From Acidobacteriota bacterium (GTDB lineage Bacteria > Acidobacteriota > Aminicenantia > Aminicenantales > Saccharicenantaceae), in contig JAWSUF010000002.1 in the NCBI GenBank assembly GCA_033549365.1, positions 474,082-538,081 of the forward strand: 64,000 nt of DNA, given 5' to 3'. Each line of letters opens with the position of its first letter. Positions within the stretch are counted from its first letter, which is position 1. Shown piece after piece: positions 8,705-17,330 of this stretch. Both the position numbers and the translations under genes were made by a program. The notes under the pieces were generated by a model. That model searched no databases, had not been told where the DNA came from, and was given only the letters and a program-made list of their open reading frames with translations.

Positions 8705-8734
8705 TTGACAGGCCGAACCGGACGCCGATAGAAT
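8705..8734 (+). promoter_or_regulatory. Sigma-70 promoter overlapping the annotated start region (near-leaderless)
   Basis: A perfect TTGACA (8705-8710) and TAGAAT (8729-8734) lie 18 bp apart. Transcription would begin near 8740-8743, downstream of the first possible ATG (8733) and just before the in-frame ATG at 8745. No ribosome site precedes either ATG. This argues for a leaderless or near-leaderless mRNA starting at codon 8745. Confidence 0.5.
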
Positions 8735-8744
8735 GGATGATGCC

Positions 8745-9467
8745 ATGGAAAAAAACGGGCGATCGAAAGCTTATGATGAGTTGAAGGTCAAGGCCCTGGA
8801 TCTGGGATTCGATCTTTTCGGCATCGCCGATGGGACCGCGATGAAGGACGATTTCATCCTTGAACCGGAAACGCGGGGTCGCTTTGATCGGGCCGTTTCA
8901 CTCGGCAAACGCCTCAGCGATGCCGTCCTCGACGACCTTCGCGACCATCCGACCCCGCTGTATTTTCACCACTATCGGCAGGTGAATTTTTTCCTCGACC
9001 GGGGGGCTTTTCTCCTGGCCGATCATATCCAGAGTTTGGGTTTCGGGGCGGTCGCCGTCGCTGCCTCTCAGCTTATCGACTGGAACAAGCAGACCGCACA
9101 TCTTTCCCACAAACATGTCGCGGCCGCGGCCGGTCTGGGTTGGATCGGCCGCAGCAATCTTCTGGTCAATCCCGAATTTGGTTCGCGAATCCGTCTGGTC
9201 ACAGTGCTCACGGATTTTCCAGTCGAACCGGACATGCCTTTGATCCGCGGCTGCGGCGACTGCCGAGCCTGTCTGGCCTCCTGCCCGGCCGGCGCCATCA
9301 AAGAGAGGCGCGAGGACTTCGACCATCTCGCCTGCTACGAAAAACTCAAGGAGTTCCGCAAAAAAGGCTGTGTCAGCCAGTTCATCTGCGGCCTCTGTGT
9401 CCGCGACTGTCGCGGCCCGAAATTGATCACGATGGAAAAGCCGGAAAGGATGAGGGATGACGCCTGA
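8745..9467 (+). CDS. QueG-like 4Fe-4S protein (epoxyqueuosine reductase homolog, short form)
   Basis: A 240-residue soluble protein resembling the cobalamin-binding and ferredoxin parts of epoxyqueuosine reductase. The middle has the family pattern AGLGWIGRSNLLVNPEFGSR. A ferredoxin-like cluster follows: C170, C173, C176 and C180 (CGDCRACLASCPAGAI), then a second set ending CGLCVRDC near 215-222. The C-terminal HEAT-repeat part of genuine QueG is missing, so it is more likely a relative of unknown substrate than the queuosine enzyme. The start at 8745 rather than 8733 follows from the promoter position. Its last 11 bp overlap the SLC13-type transporter gene, so the two are co-expressed. Confidence 0.7.
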   Translation: MEKNGRSKAYDELKVKALDLGFDLFGIADGTAMKDDFILEPETRGRFDRAVSLGKRLSDAVLDDLRDHPTPLYFHHYRQVNFFLDRGAFLLADHIQSLGFGAVAVAASQLIDWNKQTAHLSHKHVAAAAGLGWIGRSNLLVNPEFGSRIRLVTVLTDFPVEPDMPLIRGCGDCRACLASCPAGAIKERREDFDHLACYEKLKEFRKKGCVSQFICGLCVRDCRGPKLITMEKPERMRDDA

Positions 9468-11244
9468 GATCGGCCTGACTCTCGGTGTCCTGGCCCTTGC
9501 CGTCATTCTCTTTGCCTTTGAAGTTTTTCGGGTCGATTTTGTCGCGCTTGTCGTACTTTTAATTCTGGCCTGGCTGGGTCTCGTCACACCCGCCCAGGCT
9601 TTGTCCGGTTTCGCCAGCCATGCCGTCGTGTCGGTAATCGCCGTCATGGTCATGAGTGAAGGCATCAATCGGAGCGGCATCATGAAAAAGACAACCGCGC
9701 CGCTTCTGAAGTTTTCGGGCTCGACCGAAAAAGGCGTCGTCGCCACCGCATCGGCGGCCACGGGACTGGCTTCCTCGTTTATGCAGAACATCGGCGCCGC
9801 GGCGCTGTTTTTGCCCGCCGTCACGCGTCTGGCCAAAAAAATGGATCTTCCGCTTTCCCGGATCCTCCTGCCCATGGGATTTGCGGCCATCCTCGGCGGA
9901 AACCTGACCCTGGTCGGTTCTGGGCCCCTGATCGTCCTCAACGATCTTCTGAAACAGTCCGGGCAAACGCCTTTTACATTATTCAGTGTGACTCCGATCG
10001 GACTTGTTCTCCTGGCAGTGGGTCTCTTGTATTTCCTGATAGGCGGGAAGCGTCTCCTCCCTGCAGCCTCTTCTAAACAGAGCGTTGAGCCGGTCCGGGC
10101 CAAAATTGCGGAAACCTGGGAATTGTCCCCTTCTCTGACTGCCTGTCGAATCCCCGCCGGCAGCCGTCTTGCGGGGAAGAGCCGGGAGGAAATCCGGCCT
10201 GAAATCGACTACGAGCTTCATTTGCTGGCCCTCAGGGAAAATTCCGAGATCCTGTTCGCTCCCAACCGGAAAACCCGGTTCGCTCCCGGACAGGACCTCG
10301 TTCTTATGGGCGAGCCGCACAAAGCGGAGGCGTTTATCCGGGACTTCGGTCTTCGTTCCGTGACCGATTCCGACCTTCTCGACGCCGTCCGGGCCGAGGA
10401 TGAGACGGGATTCGCCGAGATGGTCATCCCGCCTCACTCGCCGATCGCCGGACAATCGGTCCGGGAAGCCGCCATCCGCAAGACGTTCGGTGTCGAGCCC
10501 CTGGCTTTGCTGACGGGGGAATCCGTCGAGCGGGGGGATTTCTCCGATGTTCCCATGAAGGTCGGCAACATCCTCGTCGTCTATGGGAACTGGAACCGGA
10601 TTTCGGCCATGGCCGACCGGAAAAACTTCATTTCAGCGGCCGCCGTCGAGGGCGGTCCCCGGATCCGGAAAAAACCTCTCGAAGCGCTGCTTTGTTTTGC
10701 CGGGGCCATGGCGCTCGTCCTGGCGGGTCAACCTCTCTCCATCAGCCTGCTTTCGGGGGCCGCGGCCATGGTGCTTTTCGGGGTCATCCGCATCGACGAT
10801 GCCTACCGGGCCGTCGACGGCAAAACCGTCGTTCTTCTGGGCGGGTTGATTCCCCTGGGTATCGCCATGGAAAAATCTGGTGCCGCGGAATTCATCGCCC
10901 GCCAGATCCTGGCCGCAGGACAGGGAAGTCCCTCGGTCCTGATTTATGTCGCGGTCGCCGTTCTGGCCACGCTCTTTTCGCTCTTCATGTCCAATGTTGC
11001 GGCCGCCGTCCTGCTCATTCCTCTGGTCGTGGTGCTGGGCGATCTGGCGGGGCTCGATCCCCGGGGGCTGGCGCTTCTCGTCGCCGTCTGTGCATCCAAC
11101 AGTTTCATTCTCCCCACCCACCAGGTCAACGCTTTCCTGATGTCACCGGGCGGATATCGGAACAGAGATTACCTGCGGGCGGGAGGCGGGCTGACCGTGA
11201 TTTTTATCGCCGTCGCTGTCGGGCTTATCTTTGCCTTTTATTGA
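9457..11244 (+). CDS. SLC13/DASS-type anion transporter with central RCK-C (TrkA-C) domains
   Basis: A 595-residue membrane protein. About six hydrophobic helices on each side (1-200 and 410-595) flank a soluble middle of about 210-395. Each half has a CitMHS/ArsB/DASS-like segment (SSFMQNIGAAALFLPAVTRL, then MSNVAAAVLLIPLVVVLGDL). The middle contains two TrkA-C-type units, with PAGSRLAGKSREEI and PPHSPIAGQSVREA marking the start of each. This layout is shared by bacterial SLC13-type sulfate, dicarboxylate or other anion carriers; the substrate is not readable. Overlap with the QueG-like gene implies one transcript. The sulfur operon that follows makes a sulfur-oxyanion substrate conceivable, which is inference. 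Confidence 0.75.
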   Translation: MTPEIGLTLGVLALAVILFAFEVFRVDFVALVVLLILAWLGLVTPAQALSGFASHAVVSVIAVMVMSEGINRSGIMKKTTAPLLKFSGSTEKGVVATASAATGLASSFMQNIGAAALFLPAVTRLAKKMDLPLSRILLPMGFAAILGGNLTLVGSGPLIVLNDLLKQSGQTPFTLFSVTPIGLVLLAVGLLYFLIGGKRLLPAASSKQSVEPVRAKIAETWELSPSLTACRIPAGSRLAGKSREEIRPEIDYELHLLALRENSEILFAPNRKTRFAPGQDLVLMGEPHKAEAFIRDFGLRSVTDSDLLDAVRAEDETGFAEMVIPPHSPIAGQSVREAAIRKTFGVEPLALLTGESVERGDFSDVPMKVGNILVVYGNWNRISAMADRKNFISAAAVEGGPRIRKKPLEALLCFAGAMALVLAGQPLSISLLSGAAAMVLFGVIRIDDAYRAVDGKTVVLLGGLIPLGIAMEKSGAAEFIARQILAAGQGSPSVLIYVAVAVLATLFSLFMSNVAAAVLLIPLVVVLGDLAGLDPRGLALLVAVCASNSFILPTHQVNAFLMSPGGYRNRDYLRAGGGLTVIFIAVAVGLIFAFY

Positions 11245-11268
11245 GGCCTGATCCGGATATGTTATATT
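11241..11268 (+). promoter_or_regulatory. Putative promoter of the persulfide dioxygenase operon
   Basis: TTGAGG (11241-11246), directly at the preceding stop codon, and TATATT (11263-11268) are 16 bp apart. An AAGGAGAG ribosome site follows before the ATG at 11303. The surrounding 30 bp are AT-rich against the GC-rich background. Confidence 0.4.
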
Positions 11269-11302
11269 ATAAAAAACACTTGGATCGCAAAGGAGAGTTT
11301 TA

Positions 11303-12682
11303 ATGAATCTATTTCATGATTTCGTCGAGAAAATCGCCCACAGTTCATATATCGTGGGAGGCGAGGCGACCTGCGCCGTCATCGACCCGCGCCGGGATGT
11401 CGATGTCTATATCCGCGAGGCCCGGGCCCGGGGATTGAAGATCACCCACATCCTGCAGACCCACCTGCATGCCGATTTCATCTCGGGACATATGGACCTG
11501 GCCGCCCGGACGGGCGCTCGGATCTATGCTCCGAAGACCGCCAAATGCGCCTTCCCTCACGTCCCTCTCTCCGAGGGAGACAGCTTCATGATCGAACACC
11601 TGAAGTTCGATTTCCTCGATACGCCGGGACACACCCCCGAACATGGAAGCTATGTCGTGACCGATACCGACAGGGGACGGGACCCGGACGGCGTCTTTTG
11701 CGGCGACACGCTCTTCGTGGGCGACGTCGGTCGCCCCGACCTGTTTCCCGACATGGCCGTAAAGCTGGCCGGAAAGCTCTTCGACAGCCTTCACGGCAAG
11801 CTCCTGAAGCTGCCCGCTTTCTGCGAAGTCTATCCCGCCCACGGGGCCGGATCGCTCTGCGGCCGGAGCATGAGCGCCAAGCAGAGAAGCACCATCGGCT
11901 ACGAGAAGAAATACAACCCCGCGCTCCGGATCCGCAACAAAGCCGAATTCATCCGGTCTCTGACCACGAACATGCCGCCGGCGCCCGACCACTTCAGCCG
12001 CTGCAGCGATATCAACCGCCGCGGACCCGTCCGGGTCGAAAAGCTTCCCGATCTCCTCGAACTCAATCCCGCCGAGTTCATGAAGAAAACTTCCGGAAAA
12101 GGCGCCGTTGTCCTCGACGTCCGCAATTACGACGCCTTCGGCGGGCAGCATATTCCCAAGGCCTGGAACATCGGCCTGGCCGGCAACTTCCCGACCTTCG
12201 TCGGATGGCTGATTCCCTGGAAAAAGCCGGTCTATCTTGTGGCCGACGGATACACCCAGGCCGTCGAAGCCGTAACCTGGGCCCGGCGGGTCGGTGTGGA
12301 TGGTGTCAAGGGATACTTGGCCGGAGGCATGAGCGCCTGGGCCGCCGCGGGATATCCGACGTCCTCCGTCCCGCAGATTTCCGCGGAGGCTCTCCGCGAG
12401 ATGGTCGAACGGCGGGCCGACTTCATTCTTCTGGATATTCGCGCCCCGCTCGAATTTCAGGAAAGCCATATTCCGGGCGCGGTCAACATGGCCGTCCAGG
12501 ACATCAGGACGAGCTGGAAAGAGCTGCCCCGTTCGGCCGACATCGTGGTTCTCTGCAGCAGCGGCAACCGCTCGAGTGTCGCCGCATCCATGCTGAAACA
12601 GCGCGGTTTCGCCGGTGTCATGAACTCGGCCGGAGGCATCAAGGGATATCGGGCGCTGGGGGCGCCTCTGACCAAAAAATAA
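11303..12682 (+). CDS. Persulfide dioxygenase-like MBL hydrolase fused to two rhodanese domains
   Basis: A 459-residue cytoplasmic protein. Residues 1-245 form an ETHE1-like metallo-beta-lactamase domain with metal motif THLHADFISGH (H54, H56, D58, H63) and DTPGHTPEH; such enzymes oxidise glutathione or CoA persulfide to sulfite. Two rhodanese domains follow (about 255-355 and 365-455). The second keeps the sulfurtransferase loop CSSGNRS (Cys near 418). The first has ADGYTQ where the Cys loop should be and is probably inactive. The order resembles staphylococcal CstB. Next to the YeeE/YedE genes, a role in sulfane-sulfur or thiosulfate handling is likely. Confidence 0.85.
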   Translation: MNLFHDFVEKIAHSSYIVGGEATCAVIDPRRDVDVYIREARARGLKITHILQTHLHADFISGHMDLAARTGARIYAPKTAKCAFPHVPLSEGDSFMIEHLKFDFLDTPGHTPEHGSYVVTDTDRGRDPDGVFCGDTLFVGDVGRPDLFPDMAVKLAGKLFDSLHGKLLKLPAFCEVYPAHGAGSLCGRSMSAKQRSTIGYEKKYNPALRIRNKAEFIRSLTTNMPPAPDHFSRCSDINRRGPVRVEKLPDLLELNPAEFMKKTSGKGAVVLDVRNYDAFGGQHIPKAWNIGLAGNFPTFVGWLIPWKKPVYLVADGYTQAVEAVTWARRVGVDGVKGYLAGGMSAWAAAGYPTSSVPQISAEALREMVERRADFILLDIRAPLEFQESHIPGAVNMAVQDIRTSWKELPRSADIVVLCSSGNRSSVAASMLKQRGFAGVMNSAGGIKGYRALGAPLTKK

Positions 12683-12694
12683 GGGAGGAGCGAT

Positions 12695-13213
12695 ATGGAA
12701 TGGTTGTTTGAAGCGCGCTGGTCGCCCTATGCGGCCGGCGCGGGCATCGGTTTTCTGAGTTGGCTGACATTCCTGCTTTCGGACAAGCCCATCGGCTGTT
12801 CGACGGCCTTTTCCCGGACGGCCGGGATGATCGAAAAAAAGATCCGCGGCGACAAGGCCGCGGCCAAACCCTACTACCAGCAGTTTCCTCCCGTCGTCGA
12901 CTGGGAGTGGATGCTCGTCCTGGGGATCTTTCTCGGGGCTTTTATCTCGGCGGCGATTTCCGGGGACTTCCGTTGGGTCTGGGTGCCGGATGTCTGGGTC
13001 GCCGCTTTCGGTCCGTCGCCCGTCTTGCGTCTGATCGTCGCTCTGGCCGGAGGCGTGTTTCTCGGATTCGGGGCGCGCTGGGCGGGCGGCTGCACGAGCG
13101 GTCACGGCATCAGCGGCACGATGCAGCTTGCGGTGAGCAGCTGGGTTGCGGCCCTGTCGTTTTTTGCCGGGGGCATCGCCGCGGCCTGGTTGATTTTCCG
13201 GGTTCTCGGATAA
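12695..13213 (+). CDS. YeeE/YedE-family sulfur transporter, N-terminal half protein
   Basis: A 172-residue membrane protein with about four to five hydrophobic helices. The conserved cysteine loops of the thiosulfate-transport YeeE/YedE fold are present: GCSTAFSRTAGM near 36-47 and AGGCTSGHGISG near 128-139. In one-piece family members these lie in a chain of about 350-400 residues; here the fold is split over two adjacent genes. An AGGGAGGAG site precedes the ATG, 12 bp after the persulfide dioxygenase stop, so the two are co-transcribed. The likely role is import of thiosulfate or another sulfur species feeding the upstream enzyme. Confidence 0.85.
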   Translation: MEWLFEARWSPYAAGAGIGFLSWLTFLLSDKPIGCSTAFSRTAGMIEKKIRGDKAAAKPYYQQFPPVVDWEWMLVLGIFLGAFISAAISGDFRWVWVPDVWVAAFGPSPVLRLIVALAGGVFLGFGARWAGGCTSGHGISGTMQLAVSSWVAALSFFAGGIAAAWLIFRVLG

Positions 13214-13229
13214 GACGGGGGGGACGATT

Positions 13230-13793
13230 ATGGACCTGCTGTTGAAAACTCTGCATGCCAATAAAAAAGCCCAGCTCGGACTGGGACTTGTTGCGGGAGT
13301 CGTCTTTGGATTCCTTCTCCACAAGGGAGGAGCCACCAAATACGACGTCATCATCGGGCAGCTTCTTCTCCGGGATTTCACCGTCGTCAAGATCATGCTG
13401 TCCGCCGTCGTCGTCGGAATGGTCGGAATCCACGCGATGAAGTCTTTGGGATGGGTCCGATTCCATCCGAAAGTCGGCTCGGTCGGGATGTCGCTTCTGG
13501 GGGGCCTTGTGTTCGGCGTCGGGTTCGCCGTGCTCGGATATTGCCCGGGAACCATCGCCGGAGCTGCGGGAAACGGCTATCTAGACGCTCTGATCGGTGG
13601 AATCGCCGGAATCATGATCGGAGCCGGGCTGTTCGCGGCTCTTTTCCCTCGTTTCAAACGGATTCTCGTTCTGGGGCGGTTCGGCGACATCACATTTCCG
13701 AAACTTTTCAAGGCCAACCATTGGTTTGTCGTCGTTCCCGTCGCCGCCCTGATCGTTCTTCTCCTGGCCTGGCTGGAATCTTCCGGGCTCTGA
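13230..13793 (+). CDS. YeeE/YedE-family sulfur transporter, C-terminal half protein (DUF6691-like)
   Basis: A 187-residue membrane protein with about five hydrophobic helices, the partner half of the split YeeE/YedE transporter 16 bp upstream. It carries the matching cysteine motif in GYCPGTIAGAAGNG near 107-120 and a GLVAGVVFGFLLHKGG-type helix at the start. The two halves usually occur as neighbouring genes and are thought to assemble into one channel. The C-terminus ends in a final helix (VVVPVAALIVLLLAWL). A weak hairpin follows before the convergent nuclease gene. Confidence 0.8.
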   Translation: MDLLLKTLHANKKAQLGLGLVAGVVFGFLLHKGGATKYDVIIGQLLLRDFTVVKIMLSAVVVGMVGIHAMKSLGWVRFHPKVGSVGMSLLGGLVFGVGFAVLGYCPGTIAGAAGNGYLDALIGGIAGIMIGAGLFAALFPRFKRILVLGRFGDITFPKLFKANHWFVVVPVAALIVLLLAWLESSGL

Positions 13794-13846
13794 CGGCTTC
13801 GGGGGAGCGCCGATATCCGGCGAGACTAACTCGGGTGACCTCTTTT

Positions 13847-14878
13847 CTATAGAGTCTTGAAGTCTTTAAGCCTTGAAAATGAAATGAGGCGGTCCAGAGT
13901 CTTGATCGTGAAGATTTTCCCTCGGGTCGCGAGGATCATCTTTTTCATATCTTCCCTGCGAACTCCGAATCCCCGCCCGCCGATGCAGGCGATGACTTCG
14001 AATTTCGGATTTTCCGCGGAACGGCCGGCAAGACTCAATTCTCCAAGATGCTGAATGCGTGTCACCTTATCCCGCGCGGTTCCGTCATCTTCCGTGATTT
14101 TCGCTTCAATAACGACCTGGGGGTTGAATTCGCTTGGGATAACAAAATCAGGAGTTTGATCGAATCCTTCGATGCGCTCGGCTCGCTTCGTTTTCCTGTA
14201 ACTGATGCCGGCCTTGACCAGCACATCTTCGATGGCGGATTCCAGACTGTCGCCGATCAACTCGCTGATCGAATCCCGGTGGCCTGCAAAAGGTCTTCCG
14301 AGAAACCGTTCGTAAAGGAGCCTGGCATAGGGAACCCCGATGCCTGCGATATGCCTCAGGCTTTCGAGTCCGAGTTTGGAATCGGCTTTGTCCAAACGAT
14401 GCAACAGATTTCTCTCAACGGGCGGCATGCCCTCGGCGAGGAGAAGGCAGGCTGTATCCACCAAGGCTTTAATCCGGGGATACGTTGATTTGCTCGATTT
14501 GAGAGATGTCTCCGGCGCCATTCGGATCTTTCTGTCAAGGGATCCGACGAAGCCTTGGGAAACGGACACTCCGGTTCTTTGGGTCGTCACATAACCCCAT
14601 TCCGACGGTGTGAACCCAAGCATGGAACGAAGTACAACCAGGGCGATCGGTTCATTCATGATCGTAAGCAACACCTGTGACGATTCAAGATTCGAGAAGC
14701 CTTTTGTCGCTGTTTTCAGGGCTTCGTATCCCCTTTCGAATACCGGATAGGCGATAAACCCGACGCCTTTCGGCATGACGAGAAACTCCGACTCCAGACA
14801 GGAAAAAACGGCATCGACGTAGGCGTCCGCATTGTTCAGGATTTCATCCCAGTCGGCTTCAAAAGGATATATCGCCAT
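13847..14878 (-). CDS. PD-(D/E)XK-type nuclease, putative restriction endonuclease
   Basis: A 343-residue soluble protein with a nuclease core near the C-terminus: an acidic helix (GDSLESAIEDVL), then D244 in QTPDFVIP, and E258-A-K260 in VVIEAKITEDDG. This D-x13-E-x-K spacing is the PD-(D/E)XK restriction-enzyme pattern. The first 200 residues are not recognised and probably recognise the target. I chose the ATG at 14878 because GGAGAAG sits six bases upstream; an ATG at 14890 is also possible. It overlaps the end of the methyltransferase gene by 20 bp, so the pair reads as one operon. Base composition of both genes is less GC-rich than the neighbours, suggesting transfer. Confidence 0.7.
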   Translation of the reverse strand: MAIYPFEADWDEILNNADAYVDAVFSCLESEFLVMPKGVGFIAYPVFERGYEALKTATKGFSNLESSQVLLTIMNEPIALVVLRSMLGFTPSEWGYVTTQRTGVSVSQGFVGSLDRKIRMAPETSLKSSKSTYPRIKALVDTACLLLAEGMPPVERNLLHRLDKADSKLGLESLRHIAGIGVPYARLLYERFLGRPFAGHRDSISELIGDSLESAIEDVLVKAGISYRKTKRAERIEGFDQTPDFVIPSEFNPQVVIEAKITEDDGTARDKVTRIQHLGELSLAGRSAENPKFEVIACIGGRGFGVRREDMKKMILATRGKIFTIKTLDRLISFSRLKDFKTL

Positions 14879-17069
14879 GATCTTCTCCATATTCTTTCAT
14901 GTTTTCACGTGTTGCAAATAAAGGGGTCACTCGAAATGGTTCATTATAATTGCGAAGCCGTCTTTCGATGTCATTCCAACCGCCGAATTTCGCCAACCAG
15001 GATGAGACCGTCGACAGGCGTGTTTGGATATCCGCATTTCTGTTCCATGTCGTGCGGAGGTTCCAAATCGCCAATCGAGTAAGATGGCCGTAGGCGATAC
15101 ATCTCATGTCTCCGGGAGTCGGCCTGACATTTCCGGTTTGGAGCCCGGCCAAATCTTTATCGACGAGTCCGGCGACGCCCTCGATGGAATCGACGATCCA
15201 TTTGCGGGGAAACGCTCCGGTCGACCGGCAAACGAAAACGGTGTCAATGATTGATGAACCTGTTCCATTGATGTGAATGGATGCTCCCATTTCCGCCGGA
15301 CACGGAAGGGATCCCGAGCAGGTCAGGCCGGCGTCGAGAACAGCAACTGCGATGGGATAGTAGGCCGCCAGATCATTATGGTGATATGTAAAAACGAGAG
15401 GCGCCCCGGGCTTGAGAGCCGCGGCCATTTTCTGAAACACGGATGACAAACCTTGACTGAAGTGGTCGAGTCCTCTGCCCATGTCTTCATTGCCGGTCAA
15501 TTCATAAGGACTGCGGGTCGAAGGACTGGAAAAAACCCCATTCTCGACATGGATCAGACGGCGAAGCCATACATAGCAGAAATCCATGAGTTCTGCATAT
15601 TGAACATTTTTAAAATAGGGGGGATCGGTGAAGACGGCGTCCAAGAAGTCCCGGGGAATCTCAACTTGAGCGGCATCTTCACAAAGAAGCCGGACATTCC
15701 TTTTTTTTGCCGGATCGTGGTCTTGAGATTCGTCACCGATCCATTCTCCCGGAATCGGGACGGTTTCCTTTGTCCGCCCCCGGCGCCGAATTTCGAACGG
15801 GCTGTCGCAATAGGCTTTCGCCTTTCGGAATTTCTCAATGATATTGGCCCATCCGCCGCTGCCGATCAATTGGCCGCTATCCGGATCCGTGATTCCGATA
15901 AGATTGGATTCACACTGGATAAGTCCCACAGGAAATCCATGAACGGAAAAGACGTCTAACGATTTTAGGGAGACCGAGTCATATCGGCAAAGCATATTTT
16001 GGTAGCGCAAGAGATCCGAAAGATTTGTGGCGAGAGCGTTTCGGACACGCTCATCCTTGAATCGGAAAATCATTTGGGCGGACAGATCGAGACCGAGAAG
16101 TTGTCTGGGATTGAACATATCCCGATATTTCTTATATCCCCATCTGTGAAGACGGTTTGTCTCGTCTCCCGATGGAATTTCATCATCAGGGACATGTTCT
16201 GCGGGCATCCCTGCCCATCGATCTTCCGCCTCGGACATCTTTGCCAAATCCTGAAGATCCGGAGACTTGAAGAATCGTCCGGCATGTCGTTCTCGACAAA
16301 AAGGACAAAAATATTCAATTGCAAACAGACGGTGCCGCGGCGCTCCCGATGCCTTTTGGGGAAAGGAGTTTACGGTTTGACATCCGGAGCATAAGCAATG
16401 TCCCCGCTTGGCCGGGCCGTCCCGGCCGAGACTTCGACCGCAGTGCCCGCATGTCCCCGGATTTTTTCGATCGGTGGACTCCGTCAATTGTCCGCAAGCC
16501 GGACACACAAATACATTCTTGGGGTGCCGGGAATCGGAAGCCAACAGGTATCCGGGGAACAGATCGACGGGCTCTCGGCAATTTCGACAGAAGATGGTTT
16601 TAACCCATAAAAAATACTTGACATGAGCCTTCTCATTGCCGCAGAGCGTGCATTGAGTGCGATAGAGATGACCGATCGTGTTTTCCAGTTTCAGCCGCAA
16701 ATGATCGGCGGCAGGGATGTATTGATCCAAGTCGAGACGTTCGATCTCCTGTTTGACGATCCACCAGGCCATAGGATTAATGTCGAATCCTAAGATGTCA
16801 CATCCCAGGCGGTTGGCTTCAATAAGAGGTGTGCCGCCGCCCATGAAGGGATCGGCGATTTTTTTCTCTTTTAAGTTGTTTCCCTTGAAATAGATGTCCC
16901 TTAAAGGGTTATCGCAGAACTCGGACAGCAACAACCCCCGAAAAAGTGTTCCGGGCCGTCGTGCAAACCACTTGTGAACGGCGATGATCGGCCTGTAGTT
17001 TTGCTGGATCTGTTTTTCATGAAGAGCAAGATCGGCAATAAAAGGAACATCGAAATTCTTTTCAATCAA
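14859..17069 (-). CDS. DUF1156-type DNA methyltransferase with zinc-ribbon insert
   Basis: A 736-residue protein. The N-terminus has the DUF1156-like IAVHKWFARRPGTLFRG block; the SAM-binding loop DPFMGGGTPLIEANRLG is near residue 72; the catalytic motif TDPPYF is near 480, indicating an exocyclic-amine (N6-adenine or N4-cytosine) methyltransferase. Between them lies an insert with about eight CxxC pairs (such as CTLCG, CRNC, CPACG, CGHCG, CPFC), read as several zinc ribbons. No ATG fits: the frame starts with TTG at 17069 behind AAAGG, and out-of-frame ATGs precede it. With the overlapping nuclease it forms a probable restriction-modification module. DUF1156 relatives also occur in other defence loci. 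Confidence 0.75.
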   Translation of the reverse strand: MIEKNFDVPFIADLALHEKQIQQNYRPIIAVHKWFARRPGTLFRGLLLSEFCDNPLRDIYFKGNNLKEKKIADPFMGGGTPLIEANRLGCDILGFDINPMAWWIVKQEIERLDLDQYIPAADHLRLKLENTIGHLYRTQCTLCGNEKAHVKYFLWVKTIFCRNCREPVDLFPGYLLASDSRHPKNVFVCPACGQLTESTDRKNPGTCGHCGRSLGRDGPAKRGHCLCSGCQTVNSFPQKASGAPRHRLFAIEYFCPFCRERHAGRFFKSPDLQDLAKMSEAEDRWAGMPAEHVPDDEIPSGDETNRLHRWGYKKYRDMFNPRQLLGLDLSAQMIFRFKDERVRNALATNLSDLLRYQNMLCRYDSVSLKSLDVFSVHGFPVGLIQCESNLIGITDPDSGQLIGSGGWANIIEKFRKAKAYCDSPFEIRRRGRTKETVPIPGEWIGDESQDHDPAKKRNVRLLCEDAAQVEIPRDFLDAVFTDPPYFKNVQYAELMDFCYVWLRRLIHVENGVFSSPSTRSPYELTGNEDMGRGLDHFSQGLSSVFQKMAAALKPGAPLVFTYHHNDLAAYYPIAVAVLDAGLTCSGSLPCPAEMGASIHINGTGSSIIDTVFVCRSTGAFPRKWIVDSIEGVAGLVDKDLAGLQTGNVRPTPGDMRCIAYGHLTRLAIWNLRTTWNRNADIQTRLSTVSSWLAKFGGWNDIERRLRNYNEPFRVTPLFATRENMKEYGEDHGDISF

Positions 17070-17229
17070 ATCCGGAAGCCTTTCATGCTTGTACGCCTCT
17101 TATATCATACAACGTCCGGGGCGGGAGATAAATCTCGTTATACATGTTACTGTCGGCAATATCCGGACTTATCGTCATGAGTAACATTGCATATCGAAAT
17201 CACAGTGACATATGGATTTCTGGCACTTC

Positions 17230-17258
17230 TTGACAACACGGCCGCCGGACTTTAGGAT
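17230..17258 (+). promoter_or_regulatory. Sigma-70 promoter of the DUF885 gene
   Basis: A perfect TTGACA (17230-17235) and TAGGAT (17253-17258) with a 17-bp spacer, 73 bp upstream of the ATG at 17331. Confidence 0.5.
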
Positions 17259-17330
17259 TCGAACCGTCCGGCGGTTCTCGATGACGTGATCAACGTCGCC
17301 CGGCCGCCGGGATTCTGAACGGAGGTGACG

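Noticed and set aside
11345-13555. 736-codon open frame on the minus strand opposite the sulfur operon
   Set aside because: It is a shadow of high-GC codon use: arginine/proline-rich, no recognisable domain, and three well-supported genes lie on the plus strand.
17244-17290. GGTTCGAATCC-like T-arm on the minus strand, suggesting a tRNA
   Set aside because: The bases flanking the loop do not pair, no acceptor stem or anticodon arm can be drawn, and no CCA end follows. The same 20-bp sequence occurs inside the vapB gene near 60850-60869, where it is coding.
17250-17300. Possible vapB remnant (T-A-G-R-F-E-S then stop) upstream of the DUF885 gene
   Set aside because: Only seven residues match and the segment coincides with the DUF885 promoter; too short to call a gene remnant.
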